Assembly: GCF_047238345.1 (NCBI RefSeq) | Contig: NZ_JBDFMQ010000001.1 | Coordinates: 2,914,001-2,978,000, forward strand | Direction: 5' to 3' | DNA from: Shouchella sp047238345 | Lineage (GTDB): Bacteria > Bacillota > Bacilli > Bacillales > Bacillaceae_D | DNA length: 64,000 nt | Shown here: positions 40,189 through 49,747 of the stretch, piece after piece | Position numbering within the stretch: the first letter of the stretch is position 1 | Layout: each line of letters starts with the position of its first letter | Program-made: the position numbers and the translations under genes | The notes under the pieces: generated by a model | Told to the model about the DNA's origin: nothing | Seen by the model: only the letters and a program-made list of their open reading frames with translations | The model's database searches: none

Positions 40189-42763
40189 AAAAGTCCTACT
40201 TCTAATTGGTGCAAGTATTGGCGTCGCCTTTCTTGCCCATGCTTTTTTTCTTTATCAATTAACAAATGGACAATTCATGGTCGGACCAAACGATGGTACT
40301 GCACAAATGCTCCCTTTTAAACAATTTCTATATAACTCGTTTAGCGAGGGAACGTTCTTTTATTCCCATCAATTTGGTCTTGGTGGAGGTATTTTCAGTC
40401 AGCTTGCTTATTACTTTTCAACAAGCACAGTATTTTTTGTTTCTTTTCTCTTTATCTTCTTAGGAGAATGGGTACAACTCTTTCAAAACCCTGACGACGT
40501 CCTTTTTTGGGCAAATGCAGCAGTATTTGTTAACATCTTCCGACTATCAGTCGTTATCATAATAACAACGTTTGTGTTTCGTTATTTTCGCATACGCTTC
40601 CTTTATGCTTTTTTAGGCGCTGTATTGTATGGCGCAAGTGTGATGTATTTTCGCCACGCATCGTTTTGGGAGTTTTTCGCAGATGCTTACTTATGGTTAC
40701 CTTTACTAGTGTTGGGGGTAGAGAAAATCGTTAGAGAGAAGAAACCTTGGTGGTTTATCTTTGCAGTCGCGATCTCTATTATTAACAACTTTTATTTCGC
40801 CTACATGAACTTTCTATTTATAGCCATTTACGCAATTTTGCGTAGTTTTATAAAATTTTCACGTGACGAAATTTCATTGAAACAGCAGTTTCTTACATAC
40901 TTGCCAGCCACCATTCTTGGGTTTTTTATTGGTTCATTTTCATTTGTACCAGCGGTTTATGGATTTTTAAACAATCAACGACCTCCTTTTGAACAATCAA
41001 TAGAGTGGTTTCATTTTCACGATGAAATCTTTTTCACAAGCCGTTATCTTTTGATTCCTGCTTTGTTTATCTTGTTGATTTGTTGCAGGAGTTTATATCG
41101 CTTTAAACCGTTTCTTCTATTCACAATTCTTTCTCTCGTCTTTATCGTCTTTCATTATAGTCCAATGATCGGGAGTGTGTTTAACGGTTTCTCGGCACCC
41201 CAATATCGCTTTCAATACATGGGGGCATTTGCATTTGCTGCAGCTGTCGCAATCGGCTTAAGTAAGTTTCATCAAATCCCTAAAAATGAAAAGCGTCACG
41301 CGCTCATATTGACACTTTTCGTCTACAGCATTCTTTTTACGATTGGCTTATTGACAGATTCAAATGCGTTTCTTTCTTTTCAAGCAATCATTCTGTTAAT
41401 TACAGCGATCGTAACGGTTTTATTTGGATTCTTCCAATTAAAGGGCCACTATAAAGCAACCATGCTTGGGCTGGTTGTAACGACCGTTGTTCTCCACCTC
41501 GGCGTTACAAATGCCTATCAAAAAGAGTGGTTGTTTGAAAGAGGAGATTTAAGCGCAACTTCTGAAGAATTCTTACAAAGTCATGCGTACAATCACACCA
41601 AACAAAAAGAGTTAATTGAGGCTGCTGACGTTCAGGAGCCCTTATCACGAATCGAGTGGGTAACGAATTTTAGAAACAATACACCCATGGTCCAAGACTT
41701 TAACGGCGTTAGTGCTTACTCAAGCGTGTTAAATCGTGAGTTGCTTTTCTTTTATTACACCGACCTGCAAATTGATATGAATCGAGAAAGCGTGAGCAGG
41801 TATTCTGGCTTCGGTGATCGTGCAAATTTGCATAGCCTTTATCAAGTCTCACATAAACTTGTTTCAAAAGAAGATCCCGACCCAATTCCATATGGCTTTT
41901 ATGAAGTCGAAGAGAACGAAGACTATCGATTGTATAGAAATGAACTGATTCTGCCTTTTGCGCGCACGACGTCAAATCTTTACAGTAAGGACGACATGGC
42001 ATCACTGAGCATCATGGACAGAGAACACGCCATGCTAAATGGCGTCATTGTTGAAGATGAACGCGCGAACGCTTCTTTTGAAGCCGAACGAACCGATCGA
42101 ATCGGTGACACAACTATTACTGCAGTTGGAGGATCGTATCATAACGGAATTCTTACAGTTGAAGAAGACACAGGTGGAATTGATATTGAAATTGGAGAAC
42201 GTGGTGCAGACGAAGTGGACGACTATCTTTCCTTCTATCTTCTAAACAATTCAAAGACAGCCCCTCTGTTCCCTTTAACGATTAATGAATTTGAGACAGA
42301 TCGTAAATCGCTGCAGTCAATATACAAAACTGACATTAATCAATTAACGGTTCGTGTGGAGGCAAATGAAACAATTTCCTTAAGAGTTCCAGAAGGAGAA
42401 TATACACTAGACCATCTCTCTCTTTACACAGAGGACTACGACCTGTTAGAAGTTCAGCAGGAAGAACATGAGACAATTGAAGTTGATGTTGATGGACGAC
42501 ATGTTGATATTGCATTAGATAATACTGACAACGAACAAATGCTCATGTTACCAGTTCCTTATGAAAAAGGATGGGAAGTGAAACGAAATGGGCAATCCGT
42601 TGACGTTGAACAAGTAAACTACGCGTTTCTTGGCGTTGAACTTGAAGAAGGACAAAATACCATTCAATTTTCTTATTTGCCACCTTTCTTTAAACCAACA
42701 CTTGCATTATCAATCATCGGCTTGTTGCTGACGTTCATATGGGTGTATGCAAGAAGAAAATAA
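40178..42763 (+). CDS. yfhO: YfhO family membrane glycosyltransferase
   Basis: An 861-residue polytopic GT-C-like protein. About 12 TM helices fill residues 5-440 with the first luminal loop carrying the acidic motif (VGPNDGTAQMLPFKQFLYNS). A soluble extracytoplasmic region of about 400 residues follows (WVTNFRNNTPMVQDFNGVSA), and a last TM helix ends LLLTFIWVYARRK. YfhO is needed with CsbB to attach GlcNAc to lipoteichoic acid in B. subtilis. The ATG at 40178 is preferred to 40166 because GGAG lies 7 bases before it. Confidence 0.88.
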   Translation: MSLKKVLLLIGASIGVAFLAHAFFLYQLTNGQFMVGPNDGTAQMLPFKQFLYNSFSEGTFFYSHQFGLGGGIFSQLAYYFSTSTVFFVSFLFIFLGEWVQLFQNPDDVLFWANAAVFVNIFRLSVVIIITTFVFRYFRIRFLYAFLGAVLYGASVMYFRHASFWEFFADAYLWLPLLVLGVEKIVREKKPWWFIFAVAISIINNFYFAYMNFLFIAIYAILRSFIKFSRDEISLKQQFLTYLPATILGFFIGSFSFVPAVYGFLNNQRPPFEQSIEWFHFHDEIFFTSRYLLIPALFILLICCRSLYRFKPFLLFTILSLVFIVFHYSPMIGSVFNGFSAPQYRFQYMGAFAFAAAVAIGLSKFHQIPKNEKRHALILTLFVYSILFTIGLLTDSNAFLSFQAIILLITAIVTVLFGFFQLKGHYKATMLGLVVTTVVLHLGVTNAYQKEWLFERGDLSATSEEFLQSHAYNHTKQKELIEAADVQEPLSRIEWVTNFRNNTPMVQDFNGVSAYSSVLNRELLFFYYTDLQIDMNRESVSRYSGFGDRANLHSLYQVSHKLVSKEDPDPIPYGFYEVEENEDYRLYRNELILPFARTTSNLYSKDDMASLSIMDREHAMLNGVIVEDERANASFEAERTDRIGDTTITAVGGSYHNGILTVEEDTGGIDIEIGERGADEVDDYLSFYLLNNSKTAPLFPLTINEFETDRKSLQSIYKTDINQLTVRVEANETISLRVPEGEYTLDHLSLYTEDYDLLEVQQEEHETIEVDVDGRHVDIALDNTDNEQMLMLPVPYEKGWEVKRNGQSVDVEQVNYAFLGVELEEGQNTIQFSYLPPFFKPTLALSIIGLLLTFIWVYARRK

Positions 42764-42782
42764 TTTCTTCTTGCATCTACAC
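42743..42782 (+). terminator. Hairpin spanning the yfhO stop codon
   Basis: A 17-base arm ending AAGAAGAAA (42743-42759) pairs with TTTCTTCTTGCAT-type sequence up to 42782 with a small bulge. The stop codon is in the loop. No clear T run follows. Confidence 0.6.
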
Positions 42783-42881
42783 TCATTTAATGATATTATG
42801 GAGTTTAAACCTATTGAAACGGATGAATTTCTAATTTTTCATAGGATTTAAAAAATTAATGAAATATGGAGGTGATTATGA

Positions 42882-43025
42882 ATGAAACGCTTGTATATAA
42901 GCTATGTAACACTGCTTCTAGCTCTCGGTATCGTGTTAATTGCGTTTGGTGTTTTAGATAGCATCGCACCAACAATTGTATTTACCCTGCTTATCCTTGG
43001 ATCGGTCCTCTCATTATTGTTTAGC
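42882..43025 (+). CDS. Small two-helix membrane protein, unknown function
   Basis: A 47-residue ORF. MKRLYISYVTLLLALGIVLI opens the first hydrophobic helix, and after GVLDSIAPT a second one (IVFTLLILGSVLSLLF) reaches the stop. GGAGGTG lies 7 bases before the ATG, which supports translation. An overlapping ATG at 42878 gives only six codons. It lies between yfhO and another small membrane protein. Family not recognised. Confidence 0.55.
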
Positions 43026-43138
43026 CCTCGTAAAGCGCATAGTTAACGTCTTTCCCGAGCCAGTTACTTCAACTTTTTTGACCTAAGTCATTTCGTTCGC
43101 TACAATACTCTTAATAGATATTATGGCGGAGGTCGAAC

Positions 43139-43321
43139 ATGTCCAATCAATCAAACGAAAAGCCACCTAATGAAGCATTCGGAATGATATTTGGCTTACT
43201 AATCGCAGTTGGCGCAAGTATTGTTTTTGACAGTATTCCAATTGGAATTATTCTCGGAATTATTGTTGGAACAATGATTAGTTTCTATAGTAAGAAACCT
43301 AAAAAAAAGAATGAAGAATAA
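43139..43321 (+). CDS. Small membrane protein, unknown function
   Basis: A 60-residue protein: a polar head MSNQSNEKPPNEAFG, one long or two short hydrophobic helices (MIFGLLIAVGASIVF, IPIGIILGIIVGTMISF) separated by DS, and a basic tail SKKPKKKNEE that should stay in the cytoplasm. GGAGGT precedes the ATG at 7-base distance, and a terminator follows. Similar glycine-zipper small proteins are common in Bacillus and uncharacterised. Confidence 0.65.
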   Translation: MSNQSNEKPPNEAFGMIFGLLIAVGASIVFDSIPIGIILGIIVGTMISFYSKKPKKKNEE

Positions 43322-43346
43322 CCGGCTCAGCATTGAGTCGGTTTTT
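43320..43346 (+). terminator. Terminator of the 60-residue membrane protein gene
   Basis: AACCGGCTC (43320-43328) pairs with GAGTCGGTT (43335-43343) with one G-T pair, then TTTTT. Confidence 0.8.
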
Positions 43347-43416
43347 CATATTCCCTTTTATAACAGCATAGACTGTTCATTAAGACTACGTAACCATGAC
43401 ACTTGGAGGTGTTCTT

Positions 43417-43953
43417 TTGCTATTTAAAAAAAAGAAAGCCCCGTCCTTTGAGCAGCCTCAACCAACTCAAGCACCTTATCGACAGCCACCACCCAACCCA
43501 ACACAAGGGATAACCAAACAAGCCCCAACTAAGCAGCCAAAGCCTATTTCTGACGAGCAACTACATCAATTACAACAATTCCTCCAGCATTCCTATCAAT
43601 CCGTGACCGATTTTGAATATTTGATTGAAAAAGTTCCAACTGAGCAAACCGCGTCAACTTTACGTGACATTATTGAAGATCACAAAAAGCACTATCAAAC
43701 CCTTTTGCACCTCTATCGTTCACAAGCAAATAAAGATCCTGAAATTAGCGAAGCATCGTTAAACCGCAATGCTTATACACCCGCATTAAAGAAGGCATTT
43801 GAACAATCACAATTTCAGTCTCACCTGTTTGAAGAAGCCACACGTCATACTGAAAATCCTCAAATACGTAATATTTATTCCTCTATCGCAAGAGACCATC
43901 AACGTCACGCACTTTGGTTCCTCTCTTATCTAACCGTTTTTTCAAAAACATAA
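43417..43953 (+). CDS. Ferritin-like helical protein
   Basis: A 178-residue protein. Residues 1-45 are basic then Pro/Gln-rich (QPQPTQAPYRQPPPNPTQG). The remainder is a predicted four-helix ferritin-like bundle: SVTDFEYLIEKVPTEQTAS, RDIIEDHKKHYQTLLHLY, FQSHLFEEATRHTENPQ and SSIARDHQRHALWFLSYL. Glu and His occur at the spacing of di-metal carboxylate bundles (E..DHxxH twice), but metal binding is unproven. TTG at 43417 has GGAGGTG 5 bases upstream and is preferred to ATG 43396. It faces fdhD. Confidence 0.6.
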   Translation: MLFKKKKAPSFEQPQPTQAPYRQPPPNPTQGITKQAPTKQPKPISDEQLHQLQQFLQHSYQSVTDFEYLIEKVPTEQTASTLRDIIEDHKKHYQTLLHLYRSQANKDPEISEASLNRNAYTPALKKAFEQSQFQSHLFEEATRHTENPQIRNIYSSIARDHQRHALWFLSYLTVFSKT

Positions 43954-43978
43954 AAAACAGAAGCTAGGTTTGAGTTGC

Positions 43979-44779
43979 CTAGCTCCTGTTTATTCTTTCT
44001 TGTACGGTATAAACGTTCATAGATTGCTGTCGAATAAAACCAACCGTCGTAATCTGGAGCTCTTCTGCTATTTCTAAAGCTCGATTTGTCGGAGCAGATT
44101 TAGATAGAATCATTTCACAACCAATCTTAGCCACTTTTAAAACAATTTCTGAAGATAACCTCCCGCTAAAAAGCAGTACTTTATCATCTAAAGAGATTTG
44201 GTTCCGCAAACAATAGCCATAAATTTTATCTAGCGCATTGTGTCTCCCTATGTCCATTCTCGTTAATACAATACCATCTTGTGTCGCAAGGGCTGCATTA
44301 TGCACGCCACCTGTTTCTTTGAAGGTATTTGCTGTATCTTGTAGTTCTTGCATGAGCATGAGACATTGTGCAGGCGTAATACTTACAGAACGAGTATGCA
44401 TCGTTTTCGTTGTTTTCGCATCCGAAGCAAAAATAAAGCTTTGGCGACTCATACCGCAACATGAAGTTAAGTATCGTTTTGTTTGTAGTTTTTGGTGAAG
44501 TGAATGAATCGGTTGATTGACGGTTAAGTGGACGAATCCCCTCGCTGCTTCATACCGTATGTGCTCGATGTTGGATATAGAAGAGACAAGCCCTTCAGAG
44601 ATAAGGTAACCGACGACCATATCTTCAATATATCCTGGTGAAGAAATCATTGTAACGACTTCTTCACCGTTCATTTTCACCGTAATTGGAATCTCTGTCG
44701 CAACCATATCCGTTATTGTTTCCTCAATACCATCTCGAAAACGTAAGATCTCTCTTGCTGTTTGCACGGAATGTGTCAT
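43979..44779 (-). CDS. fdhD: Formate dehydrogenase accessory sulfurtransferase FdhD
   Basis: A 266-residue FdhD protein. The sulfur-carrying cysteines are in TSCCGMSRQSF near residue 108. TGGVHNAALATQ, RMDIGRHNALDKIYG and LFSGRLSSEIVLKVAKIG are family signatures. FdhD passes sulfur from a cysteine desulfurase to the molybdenum cofactor of formate dehydrogenase. Start lies 2 bases after the DUF1641 stop, with only a weak ribosome site, so translational coupling is likely. Last gene of the fdhF-DUF1641-fdhD operon. Confidence 0.95.
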   Translation of the reverse strand: MTHSVQTAREILRFRDGIEETITDMVATEIPITVKMNGEEVVTMISSPGYIEDMVVGYLISEGLVSSISNIEHIRYEAARGFVHLTVNQPIHSLHQKLQTKRYLTSCCGMSRQSFIFASDAKTTKTMHTRSVSITPAQCLMLMQELQDTANTFKETGGVHNAALATQDGIVLTRMDIGRHNALDKIYGYCLRNQISLDDKVLLFSGRLSSEIVLKVAKIGCEMILSKSAPTNRALEIAEELQITTVGFIRQQSMNVYTVQERINRS

Positions 44780-44780
44780 C

Positions 44781-45425
44781 TTACTTTTTTCTCAGCATAA
44801 ATGGAATGGCAAAAGCGATTGCGCCAGCAGCAATGGCAAGCCAATTTGTTCCACTGGCTTGGGATTGAGTTCTTTGTTCTTGGCTGCTTTCTTGATACGT
44901 CTTGTCTGCAATTGTCGTTAATTCGAACTGTGGCTGATGATGTTCAAACTGGGTTTGATCTTCACCCATCCCTTTTAGCAACGCAATAAGCGTATTCACG
45001 CCTTCCAATGTTTTTGGATCTTTCATTGATTTAAATAGGTAGCCAGCACTTGATTGATTCGTGTTATGTTCATAATCAGCCACTTGATGTAAAGCCGAGT
45101 TTATTTTAAATAGCATAGGTTCTAAATCTGCTAGCTTGATGGACCCAAGTGACTGAACAAGAACGAGCAAGTTTTTTAGCGCTTGTGTAATGTGCGGATC
45201 ATCCAACGTCTTAACAAGTTGATTTAACAATGGGTTTTTTTGATCCATTAAAGAATGCGCAATATTAAACGCCTCTGTATCATGAAATTTATTTAGGAGA
45301 GCAAGGACGTCCGTAATGGCGTCCTTGTTCTCTAGTAAAGCATTTTCTAATTCATGTAAGTCGTTTTGTCGTTGCGTTTCTGGATCAACAGGCATTCGTT
45401 TTATGGAAGTTACCGCTTTAGCCAT
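44781..45425 (-). CDS. DUF1641 protein (YrhD-like) with C-terminal membrane anchor
   Basis: A 214-residue protein. The DUF1641 core has LENALLENKDAITDVLALLN, FNIAHSLMDQKNPLLNQLVK and ALLKGMGEDQ. A variable acidic linker leads to one TM helix (NWLAIAAGAIAFAIPFMLRK), which B. subtilis YrhD (a shorter protein) does not seem to have. DUF1641 proteins accompany FdhF-type formate dehydrogenases and are needed for their activity or membrane contact, mechanism unclear. Start 45425 chosen at GAGGAAGG; it overlaps fdhF by 8 bases. Confidence 0.85.
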   Translation of the reverse strand: MAKAVTSIKRMPVDPETQRQNDLHELENALLENKDAITDVLALLNKFHDTEAFNIAHSLMDQKNPLLNQLVKTLDDPHITQALKNLLVLVQSLGSIKLADLEPMLFKINSALHQVADYEHNTNQSSAGYLFKSMKDPKTLEGVNTLIALLKGMGEDQTQFEHHQPQFELTTIADKTYQESSQEQRTQSQASGTNWLAIAAGAIAFAIPFMLRKK

Positions 45426-48372
45426 TTTTCGCCTTCCTCCTCGCTTCAACTAAGTCACCAGGGAAAATGTAGTCACGTCGTGCCCATTTTGCTTCCACAT
45501 TTACGCCGATTTGTGGCTGTGGATTTCCGTTCCGATGATTAATTCTCGGTAATGGACTTTCACCTTTAGGCTCTAGAATTTCCATTTTCGCAGAAATTTC
45601 TTTATATGCCGGTGTATCCGTATCCTTGTCGGAGTGAGAACTTGTTAAGTAGTTAATCGCTCCATCGCCACTTGTATTCATCGGAAGGTACACTTCTTTC
45701 CCTTTTACTCGATCCGTTACGATACAACGGACAAATACATGGCCATATGGAGAAGTTAGCTTTACTTTCGTGCCATCTTCAATCCCACGGTCTTTCGCAA
45801 GTTCCGGTGATACTTCCAAGAATTCATTTGGCGTTTTACGACTAATCGCTTTTGACTTATACGTCATATTTCCTTCATGGAAGTGCTCCAATAGTCGACC
45901 GTTATTAACATGAATGTCGTATTCTTCATCAAATTCAAGGGGTTTTGTCCACTCAACTGGCCATAGACGAGCTTTTCCTTCAGGTAATGCAAATCCATCT
46001 GTAAACAAGAGCGGCGTATCTGTACCATCTGCTTTAACTGGCCACTGCAAGCTATTATAGCCTTCTAAGCGATCGTAGCTTACACCAGCAAAAAGTGGTG
46101 TTAGCGAAGCCGCTTCATCCATAATCTCACTTGGATGTGTATAAGACCAGTTTGCACCCATGCGTTTGGCAATCTCTTGAATAATCACCCAGTCAGGTTT
46201 TGAATCACCTAATGGCTCAAGAACTTGATACAAACGTTGGAAACGACGCTCCGTATTTGTAAATGTTCCTTCTTTTTCTAAACTTGGACTTGCTGGAAGG
46301 ATAACATCTGCATATTGAGCTGTTTTCGTAAAGAAAAGATCTTGCACAACGAAGAACTTAAGTTTTTCAAACCCTTCTTGCACATAGTTTATATTTGAAT
46401 CCACAATTCCCATGTCCTCACCTTTAAGGTAAAGAACATCAAGGTTCCCATCGTGCATCGCGTCAACCATTTCGTGGTTATTTAATCCTGGCTCTGCTGA
46501 CAAGTTTACGCCCCAGTTTTTCTCAAAACGCTCACGCACCTCATCATCTGTTACATATTGGTAGCCTGGAAAACGATCTGGCATACTTCCGAAATCACTT
46601 GCGCCTTGTACGTTATTATGTCCACGTAAAGGATACGATCCTGCACCTGGTTTCATATAGTTACCTGTAACAAGGAGTAGGTTAGAAATGGCTGTACTTG
46701 TATCTGACCCACCACCATGTTGCGTAACACCCATTGCCCAAAGGACAGATGTTGTTTTCGCTTCATGAATAGATGTTGCTAGTGCAATCAGTTCCTCTTT
46801 CGTTAAATGCGTCACTTCCGCTGCATAATCAAGTGTATACGCATCTAAACTAGCTAAATACTCGTCCACATCATTTACATGATTCGCTAAAAATTCTACG
46901 TCATGCCAACCTTGGTCGACGATATATTTTGTTACAGCTGACAGCCACACAAGGTCGCTTCCTGGGGCAGGTTGCACAAATAGATCAGCGCGTTCTGCTA
47001 GCTCATGCTTACGAATATCTGCTACGATGACCTTTTGACCGTTTAATTTTTGTGAACGTTTTACGCGCGTCGCTAAAACAGGATGTGATTCAACGGTGTT
47101 TGATCCAATTGAAATGATTAGTTCTGCATTCGCAATATCTTCAATGCTACCTGAGTCTCCACCGTAACCAACTGTACGCCAAAGCCCCATTGTTGCTGGT
47201 GACTGACAATAGCGAGAACAGTTGTCGATGTTATTCGTTCCAATAACGCCACGGGCTAATTTTTGCATAACATACGATTCTTCGTTTGTACATTTTGAAG
47301 ACGATATAAAAGCAAGGGCATCCGCACCTTTATCTTCTCGTACTTCTTTAAATTTAGAAGCAATTAAATCTAACGCTTCTTCCCATTCTGCTTCACGGAA
47401 CTCATTGCCATCACGGATAAGTGGTTTTGTAATACGCTCTTCACTATTCACAAAATCCCATCCAAACTTCCCTTTCACACAAGTGGAAATTCCGTTTGCA
47501 GGTGCTTCAGCGTTTGGTTCAACTTTTAAGATTTGGCGATCTTTTGTCCAAACATCAAAGGAACATCCTACGCCACAATACGTACAGACCGTTTTTGTTT
47601 TTTCAATTCTAGACTCACGCATTTGTGCTTCTAAATCAGAAATCGTCATGAGTGACTGATAACCCGTTTCTACGTTTTTCGTAATATTGATCATCGGTCT
47701 CATAGAATCGTCTTGTATGCCTGTAAGGAAACCTGCTTCGCCTTCCATCCCTACTTCCATCATTGCATTACAAGGACAAACAGTGGAACAGTGTCCACAG
47801 TTTACACAAGAAGATTCATCTATAGGAGAATTTTTATCCCATATAACTCTGGGTCTTTCTAAGTTCCAATCAATGGATAATGTTTCCGTAACTTGTACAT
47901 CTTGACATGCTTCCACACATCTACCGCATAAAATACATTGATCAGGATCATAACGATAAAATTGGTTTCGCTGTACATCTGCTTCCTTTGAGCTATGTTC
48001 CGTTTCTTGATGAGTAACTTTCATATCTTTCACAGCATTATGTATCTCACAGTTGCCGTTGTTAAAATCACATACCGTACAGTATAATTCATGGTTTCCT
48101 AAAATACGGTCCATCGCAATTAACTGGGCTTCATGGACATCGTCGGTTCTCGTTTCTACTACATCGCCTGGTTTAATTTCTGTCGAACATGAGCGCACAT
48201 ACTCGCCGTTCACCTTAACAATACATGTATCGCAGGTTTCAATTGGCCCTAGGCTAGGATGATAACAAAGACTTGGAATATCAACAGATTCGCCATTCAT
48301 CGTATTTAATACAGAATCTTTTTGAACCGTTTTCTTTTTTCCATTTAACGTAACCTCGTAAAATTCAGCCAA
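45418..48372 (-). CDS. fdhF: Formate dehydrogenase, molybdopterin catalytic subunit (YrhE-like)
   Basis: A 984-residue formate dehydrogenase. Residues 1-80 are a 2Fe-2S ferredoxin domain (CYHPSLGPIETCDTC), then a His-Cys motif (HELYCTVCDFNNGNCEIH) and two 4Fe-4S clusters (CILCGRCVEACQD; CVNCGHCSTVCPCN). The molybdopterin part starts with CTYCGVGCSFD, and Cys in NCSRYCQSPA is the metal ligand, so this is a Cys, not selenocysteine, enzyme. It oxidises formate to CO2, probably in the cytoplasm since no Tat signal is present. TTG start after GGAGGG. Confidence 0.95.
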   Translation of the reverse strand: MAEFYEVTLNGKKKTVQKDSVLNTMNGESVDIPSLCYHPSLGPIETCDTCIVKVNGEYVRSCSTEIKPGDVVETRTDDVHEAQLIAMDRILGNHELYCTVCDFNNGNCEIHNAVKDMKVTHQETEHSSKEADVQRNQFYRYDPDQCILCGRCVEACQDVQVTETLSIDWNLERPRVIWDKNSPIDESSCVNCGHCSTVCPCNAMMEVGMEGEAGFLTGIQDDSMRPMINITKNVETGYQSLMTISDLEAQMRESRIEKTKTVCTYCGVGCSFDVWTKDRQILKVEPNAEAPANGISTCVKGKFGWDFVNSEERITKPLIRDGNEFREAEWEEALDLIASKFKEVREDKGADALAFISSSKCTNEESYVMQKLARGVIGTNNIDNCSRYCQSPATMGLWRTVGYGGDSGSIEDIANAELIISIGSNTVESHPVLATRVKRSQKLNGQKVIVADIRKHELAERADLFVQPAPGSDLVWLSAVTKYIVDQGWHDVEFLANHVNDVDEYLASLDAYTLDYAAEVTHLTKEELIALATSIHEAKTTSVLWAMGVTQHGGGSDTSTAISNLLLVTGNYMKPGAGSYPLRGHNNVQGASDFGSMPDRFPGYQYVTDDEVRERFEKNWGVNLSAEPGLNNHEMVDAMHDGNLDVLYLKGEDMGIVDSNINYVQEGFEKLKFFVVQDLFFTKTAQYADVILPASPSLEKEGTFTNTERRFQRLYQVLEPLGDSKPDWVIIQEIAKRMGANWSYTHPSEIMDEAASLTPLFAGVSYDRLEGYNSLQWPVKADGTDTPLLFTDGFALPEGKARLWPVEWTKPLEFDEEYDIHVNNGRLLEHFHEGNMTYKSKAISRKTPNEFLEVSPELAKDRGIEDGTKVKLTSPYGHVFVRCIVTDRVKGKEVYLPMNTSGDGAINYLTSSHSDKDTDTPAYKEISAKMEILEPKGESPLPRINHRNGNPQPQIGVNVEAKWARRDYIFPGDLVEARRKAKNG

Positions 48373-48541
48373 TTATTTTCCCTCCCTTTTGAAAATAAAC
48401 CAACCCATAGAACATATGAATTAGTTAATTTTACCTTTCCCTAAACTTACCATCCATAAACATCGCAGTATTAGGACTAAAAAACTGTTTGAATTAAGGA
48501 ATATTTGGGTATATTCGGTAACATAGGAAAGGAGGATGTTT

Positions 48542-49351
48542 ATGTATAAAGACACATTACATACGTTAAACAAACAAGCTAAAAATAAATATGGCTTGTT
48601 ACGGAAATCACCATTTCGCTACTTACTTGCTTCGATTCTTGCAGGCGCTTACGTAGGGATTGGATCCCTTGTTCTTTTTGCTGTTGGAAACCCTTTATAT
48701 GAAGCAAACTCACCATTTGTTAGCATTATGACAGGAGCGACATTCGGTGTTGCATTAGCGCTTGTTCTTTGGGCAGGATCCGAATTATTTACAGGTAACA
48801 ATATGATTTTCATGGCATCTTCACTCTCTAAAGTAACGAATTGGCGTCAAACCCTTATCATTTGGGGGTGGAGCTACTTTGGAAATCTGATTGGCGCACT
48901 TGCCATTTCAGCCCTTGTTTTTTTATCCGGAATTTTTGCTGCTGTAGGTCCAGATGATTATATGATGACTCTAGCAGCAAACAAAATGAATGCTCCTATG
49001 CTTGAATTATTCTTTAGAGGTATTTTATGTAACTGGATTGTCTGTCTTGCCATTTGGACATCTTTACGAGCTGAAGGGGATATCGCAAAGCTCTTTTTAA
49101 TTTTCGTATTAATTTTCGCCTTCGTTGCTGCAAGTTTTGAACATAGTGTTGCCAATATGTCTATACTTGGTATGGCTCTTATGCACGGCGGATCAGAGGC
49201 TGTTACGATAAACGGATTTTTCCACAACCTCATTCCTGTAACACTCGGTAATATTATTGGTGGTGCAGTCTTTGTTGCTGGAACCTATTTTGCCATTAGC
49301 TATACGAAAAAGGAATATCAAGAAGAAGATTTCGAAAAGAAAAGTAGTTGA
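48542..49351 (+). CDS. Formate/nitrite transporter (FNT) family channel
   Basis: A 269-residue FNT channel with six TM helices. Typical parts: FRYLLASILAGAYVGIGSLV, the omega-loop region AGSELFTGNNMIFMASSL, FFRGILCNWIVCLAIW and FEHSVANMSILGMAL, which contains the pore histidine motif FEHSVANM. The location divergent from fdhF points to formate as substrate, as for B. subtilis YrhG. The ATG at 48536 abuts GGAGG, so the ATG six bases on at 48542 is used. Confidence 0.92.
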   Translation: MYKDTLHTLNKQAKNKYGLLRKSPFRYLLASILAGAYVGIGSLVLFAVGNPLYEANSPFVSIMTGATFGVALALVLWAGSELFTGNNMIFMASSLSKVTNWRQTLIIWGWSYFGNLIGALAISALVFLSGIFAAVGPDDYMMTLAANKMNAPMLELFFRGILCNWIVCLAIWTSLRAEGDIAKLFLIFVLIFAFVAASFEHSVANMSILGMALMHGGSEAVTINGFFHNLIPVTLGNIIGGAVFVAGTYFAISYTKKEYQEEDFEKKSS

Positions 49352-49359
49352 TATAATTG

Positions 49360-49415
49360 AGCAGCTCCCTCTACTACCTAATCCTTTTGTAGATAACTGT
49401 GGTGCTGCTTTTTCT
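49360..49415 (+). terminator. Terminator of the formate channel gene
   Basis: AGCAGC (49360-49365) and GCTGCT (49404-49409) pair with a large inner loop that holds a second small stem, followed by TTTTTC. Confidence 0.5.
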
Positions 49416-49444
49416 TTATATGCTATTTTGCAGCAAATAAACGC

Positions 49445-49485
49445 AAAAAACTTGATGAGTGCATCTTAAGACTTCACTCACCAAG
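49445..49485 (-). terminator. Terminator of the moaA-moaD operon
   Basis: On the minus strand CTTGGTGAGTG pairs with CACTCATCAAG (one mismatch), followed by TTTTTT (49450-49445). It lies just beyond the moaD stop. Confidence 0.8.
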
Positions 49486-49507
49486 CTTCCTTTTACGTGA
49501 ACGTTTT

Positions 49508-49747
49508 TTATCCACCGCTTACTGGCGGTATGAATGCCACTGTATCTTCTGACTTCAACGTTTCTTCATTTGTAGCGAATTCCTCATTAATCGCAACCAT
49601 CATCGTAGTTAAAGAACCTCGATCTAATTGGTACGTCTCTTCTATATATGCCTTTAGTTCAGCAACTGTTTTCCCTGTAAATGAAAATTCTAACGTTTTA
49701 TGACCTATTTTTTCTTCTAAACCGGCAAATAAAAGCAGCTGAATCAT
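49508..49747 (-). CDS. moaD: Molybdopterin synthase small subunit (sulfur carrier)
   Basis: A 79-residue beta-grasp protein. MIQLLLFAGLEEKIGHK opens the fold, and the C-terminus VAFIPPVSGG ends in the Gly-Gly that is adenylated and thiocarboxylated. It provides sulfur to cPMP with MoaE. AGGAGG is 6 bases before the ATG at 49747; an upstream in-frame start at 49798 would add an unlikely tail. It overlaps moaE by 4 bases and is last in the operon moaA-moeA-mobB-moaE-moaD. Confidence 0.92.
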   Translation of the reverse strand: MIQLLLFAGLEEKIGHKTLEFSFTGKTVAELKAYIEETYQLDRGSLTTMMVAINEEFATNEETLKSEDTVAFIPPVSGG

